Below are positions 7,615 through 15,721 of a stretch of 64,000 nucleotides of DNA, piece after piece. Made by a program: the position numbers and the translations under genes. This DNA is from Verrucomicrobiota bacterium (GTDB lineage: Bacteria; Verrucomicrobiota; Verrucomicrobiia; Verrucomicrobiales; DEV007): the NCBI GenBank assembly GCA_024277195.1, contig JAJRVS010000113.1, forward strand, positions 1 through 64,000, read 5' to 3'. The notes under the pieces were generated by a model. It did no database searches, had not been told where the DNA came from, and saw only the letters and a program-made list of their open reading frames with translations. Each line of letters begins with the position of its first letter. The stretch's first letter is position 1.

Positions 7615-8846
7615 GCAAAACCGAGACAGTCGCCATTCCCGCTTCCAGCGAAGAAGTCGAGGTTCCCAAAACCTTAATCGATCAAGTCATTGGCCAGGAT
7701 CAAGCGGTTGAGATCGTACGACTAGCCGCCAAACAACGCCGCTATTTGCTCCTGGTGGGAGAACCTGGCACAGGTAAAAGTCTCTTGGGACAAGCGGTCG
7801 CCTAACTGTTAGGCGACCAAAAGCTTCATGACATCATCAGCAGCAATAACCCTCAAGAAAGATTGCTTCCAGACATTCAGGTATTAGAAGCCGGGCAGGG
7901 CAATCGCCGGATTGTCCAAGCGAGAAATTTAAAACAACAGAATCTGATCTCCGAACGTTTCATCATCTGGTTCGCGGCGGCGGCCGTTATATTAGTTAGT
8001 CTTTTTTTTACTTTTAAAGCGGACGGTAACTACACCGCCACAGCGCTTGGAGCTGTGTTGCTGTTCCTACTTTATCAACTGCACCAAAACCTGATCAATC
8101 ATAACAGTGCCGCTATTCCTAAAATCCTGGTCAATAATTCCAATCAAGAATACGCGCCTTTTGTGGATGCCACTGGCAGTCAGGCGGGAGCCCTGCTCGG
8201 AGATGTCCGACACGACCCCTACCAGTCGGGAGGATCAGAAACCCCACCGCATTGTTTGTTGGAGGCGGGAGCTATCCATCGCGCCAACGGTGGCGTGCTT
8301 TTTATAGATGAAATTGCCACCCTCAGCATGGAGTCGCAACAAAGCCTGTTAACTGCTATCCAAGACAAGCAGTTGGCCATTTCCGGACGGAGCCCCGGAT
8401 CCAGCGGAACGATGGTTCGTTCCCAACCGGTCGCCTGCGATTTCCTACTTATACTAGCAGGTAATATCGAGGACATCGATAAAATGCACACGGCCCTGAG
8501 ATCTCGCATCCGGGGATATGGCTATGAGATTTTTACGAATAGTGAAATCCCGATCAATCCGGAAAATACCCGAAAAATGATTCAGTTCATCGCCCAGGAA
8601 GTTCGCCGTGATGGCAAAATCCCTCATGTGGGCAAAGATGGCATTGAAGCTCTATTGGAAGAAAGCCGTCAAAGGGCAAACAGAAAAAATTGTTACACCG
8701 CTCACTTCAGAGAATTGGGCGGACTCATTCGCTGTGCCGGTGATCTGGCGGTTAATCAAAATGCGCCACTGATCACCGCTCAACACGTCAGCAAAGCCAA
8801 AACCCTGACACGCACCCTCGAAGAGCAGCAGACGGCTCAAGGGTAA
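7611..8846 (+). pseudogene. Lon-B-like membrane AAA+ ATPase gene interrupted by one in-frame stop; no peptidase domain
   Basis: Reading frame from TTG 7611 (ribosome-binding site GGAGGG at 7600-7605) to 8846, about 412 codons, interrupted only by TAA at 7803-7805. The second part continues in the same frame. Order: Walker A GEPGTGKS (7761-7784), the stop, a two-helix membrane insert (about 7950-8095), then FVDATGSQAGALLGDVRHDP, Walker B with GGVLFIDEI, the sensor region LILAGNIEDIDKMH, the arginine finger LRSRIRGYGYE, and a C-terminal lid. These blocks and the membrane insert are those of archaeal-type LonB. The stop falls where LonB proteins have Glu in A-x-A-E-L-L, so a single GAA to TAA change explains it. 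The frame ends at the AAA+/protease linker, and no Ser-Lys peptidase domain follows. Either a pseudogene, a sequencing error, or a recoded gene. Confidence 0.8.
7796..7818. repeat. Perfect 11+1+11 palindrome centred on the internal stop
   Basis: GGTCGCCTAAC (7796-7806), T (7807), GTTAGGCGACC (7808-7818). The arms are exact complements and the TAA stop of the AAA+ gene (7803-7805) lies inside the left arm. The RNA could form a 9-base-pair stem with a 5-base loop. Confidence 0.95.
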
Positions 8847-8861
8847 CTGTCACGACCACCA

Positions 8862-9479
8862 TTACTCGGAATCCCCGGAAGTCTTGATCGCAAGTTTTCG
8901 GAACTGCAAAGTTCCCGCCTTTTTTCCCTCGGGACCACCAGAGTCACCTCCTAGACCAAAAGTGATTTTCTTTTCTCCGATGCAAGGATGTTTAACGGTA
9001 TAACTTTTTCCATCAACCACAGCAGTCATTTGCTCTCCTTTAAAAGTGATCTTTACGTGATGCCATTCATCGAGCAAATTTTTCTGCTCTTTTTTGACAA
9101 GGTCAACATGGCCACCCCCTTTAGGATGGGCGAGAATACGAACAAAATCCTTGCTCATGATAAGATGCACCAAATGCCCGCGCTGCTGCGATCCGTTAAA
9201 AATAATGCCGGCGAAGCCCGCTTTACCTGACAAGCGGAAATCACATTCGAGTGAACCGTTTTGAAAAGCCAGACGGCGCATCTTAACCGGCCCATGACGA
9301 CGCGGGCCACTTTCATAACCCAATAAAATACCATCCTTTGCCGTCCAAGTTCCCAGCCCCCAAAACCATTCTTTGGAGAGCTCACTATCAAACGTCTCTT
9401 TAATCACTTGCGGAGATTGAGCAACAAGGCTGCTGATCATCGAGCTTAATATGGCGAGTAAAATAATAGGTTTGTACAT
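8862..9479 (-). CDS. Secreted DUF1080-like (concanavalin-fold) protein
   Basis: A 205-residue protein from ATG 9479. A signal peptide (MYKPIILLAILSSMISSLVAQ) precedes a single jelly-roll domain with KETFDSELSKEWFWGLGTW, FRLSGKAGFAGIIFNG, the WHHVKITFKGEQMTAVVDGK strand pair and a final GTLQFRKLAIK. This is the pattern of the DUF1080/3-keto-disaccharide hydrolase group, abundant in PVC bacteria, though some members only bind sugar. An in-frame start 48 bases upstream would add a polar stretch before the leader and is less likely. It converges on the AAA+ gene with only 15 bases between stops. Confidence 0.7.
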   Translation of the reverse strand: MYKPIILLAILSSMISSLVAQSPQVIKETFDSELSKEWFWGLGTWTAKDGILLGYESGPRRHGPVKMRRLAFQNGSLECDFRLSGKAGFAGIIFNGSQQRGHLVHLIMSKDFVRILAHPKGGGHVDLVKKEQKNLLDEWHHVKITFKGEQMTAVVDGKSYTVKHPCIGEKKITFGLGGDSGGPEGKKAGTLQFRKLAIKTSGDSE

Positions 9480-9928
9480 TGGTTTTCCCTTGAGTGGATG
9501 CATTTGCGTGAACGTCTTTAGCGACAATAAATCAAGTCGTCATTATATTCCAATATTAGATTCCCTCCTCATCCGAATCGCGATTTCTAATATCCCCGAT
9601 GAAATACCCCTCCTGATTGTTTTTGATCGCGGCAGCGTGTGATCTGATAATATGCTTTCCTCGGTTCCAAGCCTTGCATCCTGTTAATAACAAGATGACA
9701 ATCCCAACAGGCTGATTCAGGCCCGGATCATGATGAATTATACCAACCCGCCCCATAGTGAAACGCTCTCCAACCGCAAGCAAGATCGCACCTGCCGAGA
9801 TTTATTACGAAATCATCTTCACTTGGACGGAACTATTTTTGCAAACCTAAACGAGCTAGACCTACAGCTAGCGGATCAATTTTTTCATCCTCTATCCATA
9901 TCTGCGGGTGATTCGCATCAAAGAGGAA
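9480..9928. other. Intergenic region without a convincing gene
   Basis: A 449-base gap between the DUF1080-like gene and the cyclic-nucleotide-binding-domain gene. Short frames exist on both strands (75 codons minus ending at 9556; 103 codons plus from 9730) but they overlap each other and show no recognisable domain or ribosome-binding site. Promoters for both divergent genes must lie here. No repeat or terminator was recognised. Confidence 0.4.
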
Positions 9929-10492
9929 ATGAAGCCAAACGCCCAGGCCGACAACGAACAAAATCAAGCTTCCCAACCTTCCCTATTATCGCGCATCAAA
10001 TCCTGTTTGGTCTCTGCTCCGCAAAAACCGCAGACTGCTGATTTACCCGCAGAACAGGTATTGCGTCAGAGCGATTTGTTTGAACATGAGACGAACGAGG
10101 TATTAACGGCACTGAGTCAACTGGTCCGGGCGGACAACTACCCGGCCGGCTCATACCTGTGCCGGCAAGGCACCGCTGGAGACAGACTTTATTTTATTGT
10201 AGATGGTCAGATAAACATCAAGATGTCGCTGGGCAACACAGACGGACCTGTCAAAATTGCGTCGGTCGGTGCGGGTGCGGTGCTGGGATTGATAGACTTG
10301 GCCGACCATCAAGGGTGCAGCGCGGATTGCATTGCAGCAGCAGATGTCCTCACTTTCAGTTTGAATCGTGAAACTTGGGAAAAACTTTTCAAGCAAGACG
10401 ATGCAGTAGGTTCCGCCATGCGTCTGGCTGTGATTCGGGAATTTTGCAAAAATATCGCCGCCACTAATGACTACGTCGGCAGCCATCCATAA
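9929..10492 (+). CDS. Stand-alone cyclic-nucleotide-binding (CRP-type effector) domain protein
   Basis: 187 residues from ATG 9929 (a GTG at 9908 is also possible; neither has a well-spaced ribosome-binding site). After a polar N-terminal 45 residues comes a double-stranded beta-helix domain: FEHETNEVLTALSQLV, YPAGSYLCRQGTAGDRLYFIVDGQINI, then GAVLGLIDLADHQG and a C-terminal helix. This is the cNMP-binding fold of CRP/FNR proteins. The classical phosphate-binding RxA loop is not obvious, and there is no helix-turn-helix. Without a DNA-binding domain it is more likely a signalling adaptor or protein-interaction module than a transcription factor. Convergent neighbour 8 bases away. Confidence 0.7.
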   Translation: MKPNAQADNEQNQASQPSLLSRIKSCLVSAPQKPQTADLPAEQVLRQSDLFEHETNEVLTALSQLVRADNYPAGSYLCRQGTAGDRLYFIVDGQINIKMSLGNTDGPVKIASVGAGAVLGLIDLADHQGCSADCIAAADVLTFSLNRETWEKLFKQDDAVGSAMRLAVIREFCKNIAATNDYVGSHP

Positions 10493-10500
10493 TAGCTACG

Positions 10501-11511
10501 CTACTCAGCGGCTTTAACGGCCCGACGCTGCTTTTCGAGAAATTCCCACACCGCTCCGATACCATCAAAATCCTTACAGACCTTGCCAATAATGCGTTCT
10601 GGAAGATAAGAACTACCCCCGGGGATGGTATGGCCTCCTCCCTTGATACGGTAAAGCACCACGGACGTTCCCGCTTTACCACCCGACCAAGTTGACACTT
10701 CAACCGTGCAGGCGTCATCAGGGTCTTTATCTAGCAAGGCTTCGACCACTGGTTTTTTATTAACGCCGTTGAAAGCGCACCACAGTTCGATACTCTTACT
10801 GGTCGAACTGCATTCACCGCGTTGATAATCTTTGTTGGGATTAAGTTTTCGCTGAATAGGAAAAAATTCCGGTGTGATAGCACCGCCCTTATAAGGAACA
10901 AAAGGATCTGCCGTTCCGTTCATGTAAAAAATAGAAATTGGCTGCAAGGGGCGAAAATTTGCTTCGAAAGGCTTTGGCAGAGTAGCAATCATAATCGCTG
11001 CCGCGGCAAAGATATCCGAGGCCTCCAACGCCAGTCGCTGACTAAAAAAACCACCATTGGAAGCCCCGGTGGTATAAATGCGTTGCACATCGATTTTGTG
11101 TGTTTTTTGCAGCGAAACCAGCAAAGCACGGACAAAAGCCACATCATCAGTTTCAGCATCCTGCGCGGCAAATTTCTTTGAATTCCTGCCGTCGTTCCAA
11201 TGTTTATTCAAACCCTCCGGATAAACCACGATGAAACCTTCTTTCTCCGAGACAGGTGTAAAACCCATCACTGATGCGACTTCCGCATTGCCGCCACCGC
11301 CGTGAAAACAAAACAGTAATGGTAACGATTTTTTTCCATCATAGCTGCTTGGCAGATGAATACGGTAAGCCCGCTGAATGCCATCATGTTCGAAAGAATG
11401 TCGCACACCTGTCGGGCTTTTTCGACCCCGCCCTTGCTGAGCAAAAGATGGAACCACTAGCCCTGATATCAGGAGTAAAAATAATGCCAGCTGGCACCGG
11501 GGGAATTTCAT
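10501..11511 (-). CDS. Secreted alpha/beta-hydrolase esterase (PHB-depolymerase / LpqC-like)
   Basis: A 336-residue protein with a signal peptide (KFPRCQLALFLLLISGLVVPSFAQ). The alpha/beta-hydrolase core has the oxyanion segment PLLLFCFHGGGGN, a nucleophile elbow GASNGG, an acid residue in NGTADPFVPY and a catalytic His in KGGGHTIPGG. This set is characteristic of the polyhydroxybutyrate depolymerase/feruloyl esterase group (LpqC-like), which acts outside the cytoplasm on polyesters or acylated polysaccharides. The length fits the catalytic domain alone. An ATG two codons upstream (11517) is equally possible. The substrate is not determinable from sequence. Confidence 0.8.
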   Translation of the reverse strand: MKFPRCQLALFLLLISGLVVPSFAQQGRGRKSPTGVRHSFEHDGIQRAYRIHLPSSYDGKKSLPLLFCFHGGGGNAEVASVMGFTPVSEKEGFIVVYPEGLNKHWNDGRNSKKFAAQDAETDDVAFVRALLVSLQKTHKIDVQRIYTTGASNGGFFSQRLALEASDIFAAAAIMIATLPKPFEANFRPLQPISIFYMNGTADPFVPYKGGAITPEFFPIQRKLNPNKDYQRGECSSTSKSIELWCAFNGVNKKPVVEALLDKDPDDACTVEVSTWSGGKAGTSVVLYRIKGGGHTIPGGSSYLPERIIGKVCKDFDGIGAVWEFLEKQRRAVKAAE

Positions 11512-11675
11512 AAGCAAAAAAATCAGGTTATTGAACTACTTCAACAAGACGTCACCCGACCAAACAAAGTTACAAGTGAATAAGCTGCCATGTTTCAGGC
11601 ATTAACTTCCTCCGACGCCAACCTTCTCCCTGCCTTCAACTTGCTAAATGTTTTTCTACAGCGAAACTTACCTTT

Positions 11676-13391
11676 ATGGCCATCAATGATATAAAAATCT
11701 GCACGCTGTTTTTGAGTCTTTGCCTAACGCCCCCATTTACCTCCACCCTGATCGCAGAGAACGAGAATCCGCTCGCCCATTGGTCGCTGGAAGAAGATCT
11801 GGTGGATCAGTCGAAAAATTCTCTTAAACTCAGAAATCACCATACGGTCATCGATGCAAACGCACGTTTTGATGGAATCAAAAGTTACCTTGAGAGCCCC
11901 CATCACCCTTCCTTATCTCTCGGCAAGAGTGATTTCACTCTTTCCCTATGGGTCCACACGGCAAAAAATCTGAATGACAATCTGGGCACCCTGATCAGCA
12001 AATACGATCCGGTCAGCCGCAAAGGATTTAATCTCAGCATCATCAACCACGCGGGAGTCACCGGCAGTCAGGCCAATTACCGTAATCTTCAATTTGGTAT
12101 CGATGACGGTAGGACTCCCTCAGCATGGCGTGACGAAGGTAAACCTGGCAAATCGATATTTATTCACAGCATGGCGGTGCATGACGGTGGTCTTTATGTG
12201 GGCACCGTCGAAGGGCGAACCAATACCGATCAGGGTCATGTCTATCGCTACAAAAAAAGCGGTGAATGGGAAGATCTCGGAGCTCCGTGGAAGAGCAACG
12301 GCGTCACTTCGATGGCCTCCTTTAACGGCAAGCTCTACGTTGGGGTATCGCGGGTATTGCTGCACTATTCTGGCCTGGCTCCTACCTTGTCCCATCATAT
12401 TGGAGGAAAAGTATTTCGTTGGGATGATGGCAAGTGGACTGACCTCGGCCAATTGCTGGGTTTGGATGGTGTCAATGGATTGGTCAATTTCAAAGGCAAA
12501 CTCTATGCAACCGGATTCTATCAGCCAGGATTCTTTCGCTATGAAGGCGGCACTCAATGGAAATCAATGGGCACGCCTGATGATCTGCGCACCGAGGCTT
12601 TATGTGTCCATAACGGCTCCATCTACGCCACCACCTATGATGAAGGCACGGTTTTTATTTTTGATGGCAACAACTGGAACCGCACCGGTTCACTCGGCAC
12701 TGCCAGTCGCACGCAGGCTTATTATGATGGCAAAAAATGGGTGTCAACAGGATTGAAAGGGGATAGAACCGGCACCCAGGTTTACAGTCTTGGGATTCAT
12801 CAGGGGAAGCTGATGGCGGGGACATGGCCGGAAGGGAAAGTGTACCGCTATGAAGGCGGAAAAAAATGGACATCCACCGGGCGCCTGGGCGAGGAACAGG
12901 AAATCATGGGGAGCAATCACTACAACGGCAAACTGTATGCCGGCTCATTACCCATGGCTGAAATTTTTCGTTATGATGGAGACAATCACTGGAACTCGGT
13001 CGGTAGAGTGGACTTCACCAAAGACGTCATCTACCGGCGGGCTTTTTCGCTCGCAGTCTTCAAAGGCCGCTTATTTTCCGGAACTTTTCCTTCAGGTCAC
13101 GTGCGCTCCTTTGAGGCAGGCAAATGTGTCAGCTACGATAGTGAACTGCAAAGCGGGTGGCGTCACATTGCTGCGGTGAAATCAGCCGATCAGCTGAAAC
13201 TTTTCATTGATGGCAAACAAGTAGCCCAGTCCGATCGATTCGCCGCCGGGGAATTCGACCTATCAAACAACACACCCTTATTAATCGGCTACGGCCAATA
13301 CGACTATTTCAACGGCAAAATCAAAGATGTCCGTATTTACCAACGCGCCCTACCACTTAACGAATTAACAGCACTGATGAAAAACCCTTAA
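11676..13391 (+). CDS. Secreted LamG protein with a beta-propeller inserted in the LamG fold
   Basis: A 571-residue protein with a signal peptide (residues 1-27). Residues about 30-150 are the first half of a LamG/concanavalin domain (PLAHWSLEEDLVDQSKN, FTLSLWVHTA). Residues about 165-490 hold repeats with the core 'FNGKLYVG', 'FKGKLYATG', 'HQGKLMAGTW', 'YNGKLYAGS', 'FKGRLFSGT', each followed by a W-containing strand, which suggests a multi-bladed propeller. Residues about 500-565 then complete the LamG domain (GWRHIAAVKSADQLKLFIDGK, IGYGQYDYFNGKIKDVRIY). The LamG halves are therefore split by the propeller. Likely a surface or periplasmic binding protein. No catalytic site was recognised. 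Confidence 0.75.
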   Translation: MAINDIKICTLFLSLCLTPPFTSTLIAENENPLAHWSLEEDLVDQSKNSLKLRNHHTVIDANARFDGIKSYLESPHHPSLSLGKSDFTLSLWVHTAKNLNDNLGTLISKYDPVSRKGFNLSIINHAGVTGSQANYRNLQFGIDDGRTPSAWRDEGKPGKSIFIHSMAVHDGGLYVGTVEGRTNTDQGHVYRYKKSGEWEDLGAPWKSNGVTSMASFNGKLYVGVSRVLLHYSGLAPTLSHHIGGKVFRWDDGKWTDLGQLLGLDGVNGLVNFKGKLYATGFYQPGFFRYEGGTQWKSMGTPDDLRTEALCVHNGSIYATTYDEGTVFIFDGNNWNRTGSLGTASRTQAYYDGKKWVSTGLKGDRTGTQVYSLGIHQGKLMAGTWPEGKVYRYEGGKKWTSTGRLGEEQEIMGSNHYNGKLYAGSLPMAEIFRYDGDNHWNSVGRVDFTKDVIYRRAFSLAVFKGRLFSGTFPSGHVRSFEAGKCVSYDSELQSGWRHIAAVKSADQLKLFIDGKQVAQSDRFAAGEFDLSNNTPLLIGYGQYDYFNGKIKDVRIYQRALPLNELTALMKNP

Positions 13392-13394
13392 AAA

Positions 13395-13445
13395 ATCAGT
13401 GCCCATCAGTGGTTAACAAATATTATAACCACTGAGGGCACTGAT
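13395..13445. repeat. Long hairpin of ATCAGTG repeats between convergent genes
   Basis: The left arm contains ATCAGTG twice, 10 bases apart (13395 and 13405), then GTTA. The right arm (13425-13445) is nearly its full complement: TAACCACTGA, one base, GGCACTGAT. The hairpin has a loop of about 10 bases. It sits 3 bases after the LamG gene stop and 26 before the SGNH gene stop, so it may serve as a bidirectional terminator. The ATCNGTG-x3-ATCNGTGGTT pattern resembles dispersed intergenic repeats seen in several environmental phyla (recalled, not checked). Confidence 0.8.
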
Positions 13446-13471
13446 GAACCATTCGATTTGTAACAATACTA

Positions 13472-14224
13472 TCAATCTGCCATCAGCGTCTTGACTTTGT
13501 CCATGATCGCTTTGGACCAAATTTCATAACCAGCGGCGTTGGGGTGCAATAAGTCGGGCATGATTTCTTTGGAAAGCGTACCGTCTGCCTCAAGAAAATC
13601 CTTATTGATGTCCATATAGAAAACGGTTTTGTCATCAGCTAATTTTGCTATGATTTTATTGGCGGCTTCATTCTGTTGCCTCATTTTATTTTCTGTATTC
13701 GCTCCGCGAGGAAAAATGGCCAGCACCAAAATTTTCATCTGCGGCTGTTTTTTCTTAAGCAATTTCACAATCGCCTCGACTCCCTGTGCGGTTTGTTCAG
13801 AACTGCTGGTGTAAACAGCACCCTGATGCTCCTCCATCGCGCGTCCCTGGTGGCCCGTGTTATTGGTGCCGATCATCAACACGGTGAGTTTGGGTTTCAA
13901 CCCGTCGTAGTTGCCGTTTTGCAAGCGCCACAAGATGTGCTCGGTGCGATCGCCGCCGATACCAAAGTTCACCGCTTTAAGTGGAGCCCAGTATTTCTTC
14001 CATGCTTCTTTGCCCCTGCCGTTCCAGCCAGCGGTGATCGAATCTCCAAGAAAAACCAAAGGAGCCTCACCCAACTTAGAAACCTTATTAAAATTCTGAT
14101 GCGACTTTTCCTTACCCGGATGAGGTGCTGGGGAAAGCGCGAGATTTTTAGTAGCGTCTTGCGCGACCGCAGGAAGGACAAGACTTACAATGGCGCTGAT
14201 GTAAACAAAATATGGGATTTTCAT
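13472..14224 (-). CDS. Secreted SGNH/GDSL hydrolase
   Basis: A 250-residue protein from ATG 14224, with a signal peptide (MKIPYFVYISAIVSLVLPAVAQ). The four SGNH blocks are present: block I VFLGDSITAGW (Ser), block II GIGGDRTEHILWRL (Gly), block III IGTNNTG (Asn) and block V PDLLHPNAAGYEIW (Asp-x-x-His). The pattern is that of PAF-acetylhydrolase-like esterases, which in PVC bacteria often deacetylate polysaccharides. It follows the PSD1 and DUF1501 genes on the same strand with a 63-base gap, so it could be the third gene of that operon. Confidence 0.85.
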   Translation of the reverse strand: MKIPYFVYISAIVSLVLPAVAQDATKNLALSPAPHPGKEKSHQNFNKVSKLGEAPLVFLGDSITAGWNGRGKEAWKKYWAPLKAVNFGIGGDRTEHILWRLQNGNYDGLKPKLTVLMIGTNNTGHQGRAMEEHQGAVYTSSSEQTAQGVEAIVKLLKKKQPQMKILVLAIFPRGANTENKMRQQNEAANKIIAKLADDKTVFYMDINKDFLEADGTLSKEIMPDLLHPNAAGYEIWSKAIMDKVKTLMAD

Positions 14225-14287
14225 GGCCTTCAGCTTTGGCAAGTTTTGCCAAACTGTCAAACGCTTTGATTTGCTGACGCCATAAGC

Positions 14288-15697
14288 TCAAGCGAGGATT
14301 TCTTTTGCTACATTGCCATGCACATCCGTCAGACGAAAATCGCGCCCTGCGTATTTATATGTCAGTCGCTCATGATCGAGCCCCATTAAATGCAAAATCG
14401 TGGCATGCCAGTCGTGAATGTGCATTTTGTTCTCCACCGCTTCATAGCCGTGTTCATCAGTCGCGCCATAACTGAATCCCCCTTTCACCCCTCCGCCAGC
14501 CATCCAGGTGGTGAAACCTTTGTTGTTATGATCCCGTCCGTCACCACCTTGACCGTGTGGAGTACGACCAAACTCCCCTGCCCAGATCACCAGGGTATCC
14601 TTTAGCATATCACGGCGCTTGAGATCCGCCAGCAAACCCGCAATCGGTTGATCGATCTGACCGCAGTTGCGCTCCAGATCATTTTTGAGATTACGATGCT
14701 GATCCCACCCGCTTCCATGCGTGATCTCGACAAAACGAACTCCCGCTTCGACAAAACGACGCGCCAAAAGACATTGTTTACCAAAAGCATCGGTAGCCCC
14801 CCCACCAATGCCATACAATTTGAGGGTCGCTGCCGATTCTTCGCTGAGATCCATTTTTTTAGGTAATTCGTCCTGCATCCGATATCCCAGCTCAAACGAT
14901 TCGATGATACCCTCAACCTCCGGTTGGTGGATATCATGGTCGAGTTTGTTTTTATTGAGTTTCTGGACAAGATCAAGGTAACCCTTATGTTGTTCATCAT
15001 TAAGGTTCGGGCTTTTGATATTCGGAATTTTCATCACATCATCACCTCCTGCTGAACCTCCCCGTCCCCGTCGACGTAATCTGGAGTTGATTTTAGTTCC
15101 CTGATAGATCGCCGGCAAAAACGAACTGCCGTAATTTTGCGCGCTGCTCACTGGATTGAGAGTAATGAAACCCGGCAGATTTGAGTTCTCCGAACCTAGG
15201 CCATATAAACTCCAGGCTCCCATCGAAGGTCTGACAAACTGAAAACTACCGGTATGCATTTGCAACGCAGCCTGCGGATGATTGGGCTGATCGGTCTGCA
15301 TACTGCGTAACAAACAAAGTTCGTCAGCCTGTTTCGCGAGATTGGGAAAAAGATCGGAAATCCACAAACCGCTTTTGCCGTGTCGATGAAAATCCCAGGG
15401 CGATTTCATCAACATCGCCCCGCGTTTACTGCCGAATTTACCGGCCTTACCATCATCTTTTGCCAATCGGGGTTTGTAATCAAAGGTGTCTACATGTGAA
15501 GGCGCGCCACGCATATTTAAGAAAATGACCCGCTTCGCTCGACCCTCAAAATGTGGTTTTTTTGGTGACAGCACATTGCCGGAAGTTGCACGGGATTGTT
15601 CTGCGGCCAAGGCAGAAAACGCCATATAGCCAAAACCGCTGGAAAGGGATTTTAAAGCGGATCGTCTTGAAAATGGAAGTGGATTTTTCATAGTCAT
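14288..15697 (-). CDS. DUF1501 secreted protein (sulfatase-like fold, Tat leader)
   Basis: A 469-residue protein. The N-terminus carries a twin-arginine-type leader (PFSRRSALKSLSSGFGYMAFSALA). The body matches DUF1501: RAKRVIFLNMRGAPSHVDTFDYKP, MGAWSLYGLGSENSNLPGFI, VEITHGSGWDQH, VIWAGEFGRTPHGQGGDGRDHN and HDWHATILHLMGLDHERLTYKY. DUF1501 proteins have an alkaline-phosphatase-like fold and are almost always encoded next to a PSD1/DUF1549/DUF1553 protein, as here (24 bases downstream of it). The pair is characteristic of Planctomycetes and Verrucomicrobia. Its biochemical function is unproven, with extracellular polysaccharide or sulfate-ester processing often suggested. Confidence 0.9.
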   Translation of the reverse strand: MTMKNPLPFSRRSALKSLSSGFGYMAFSALAAEQSRATSGNVLSPKKPHFEGRAKRVIFLNMRGAPSHVDTFDYKPRLAKDDGKAGKFGSKRGAMLMKSPWDFHRHGKSGLWISDLFPNLAKQADELCLLRSMQTDQPNHPQAALQMHTGSFQFVRPSMGAWSLYGLGSENSNLPGFITLNPVSSAQNYGSSFLPAIYQGTKINSRLRRRGRGGSAGGDDVMKIPNIKSPNLNDEQHKGYLDLVQKLNKNKLDHDIHQPEVEGIIESFELGYRMQDELPKKMDLSEESAATLKLYGIGGGATDAFGKQCLLARRFVEAGVRFVEITHGSGWDQHRNLKNDLERNCGQIDQPIAGLLADLKRRDMLKDTLVIWAGEFGRTPHGQGGDGRDHNNKGFTTWMAGGGVKGGFSYGATDEHGYEAVENKMHIHDWHATILHLMGLDHERLTYKYAGRDFRLTDVHGNVAKEILA

Positions 15698-15721
15698 CTA
15701 AGTATTGGGTGAGTATTAAAA

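Noticed and set aside
9556-10041. Two overlapping opposite-strand frames of 75 and 103 codons
   Set aside because: They overlap each other and the start of the cNMP-domain gene, and show no domain, leader or ribosome-binding site.
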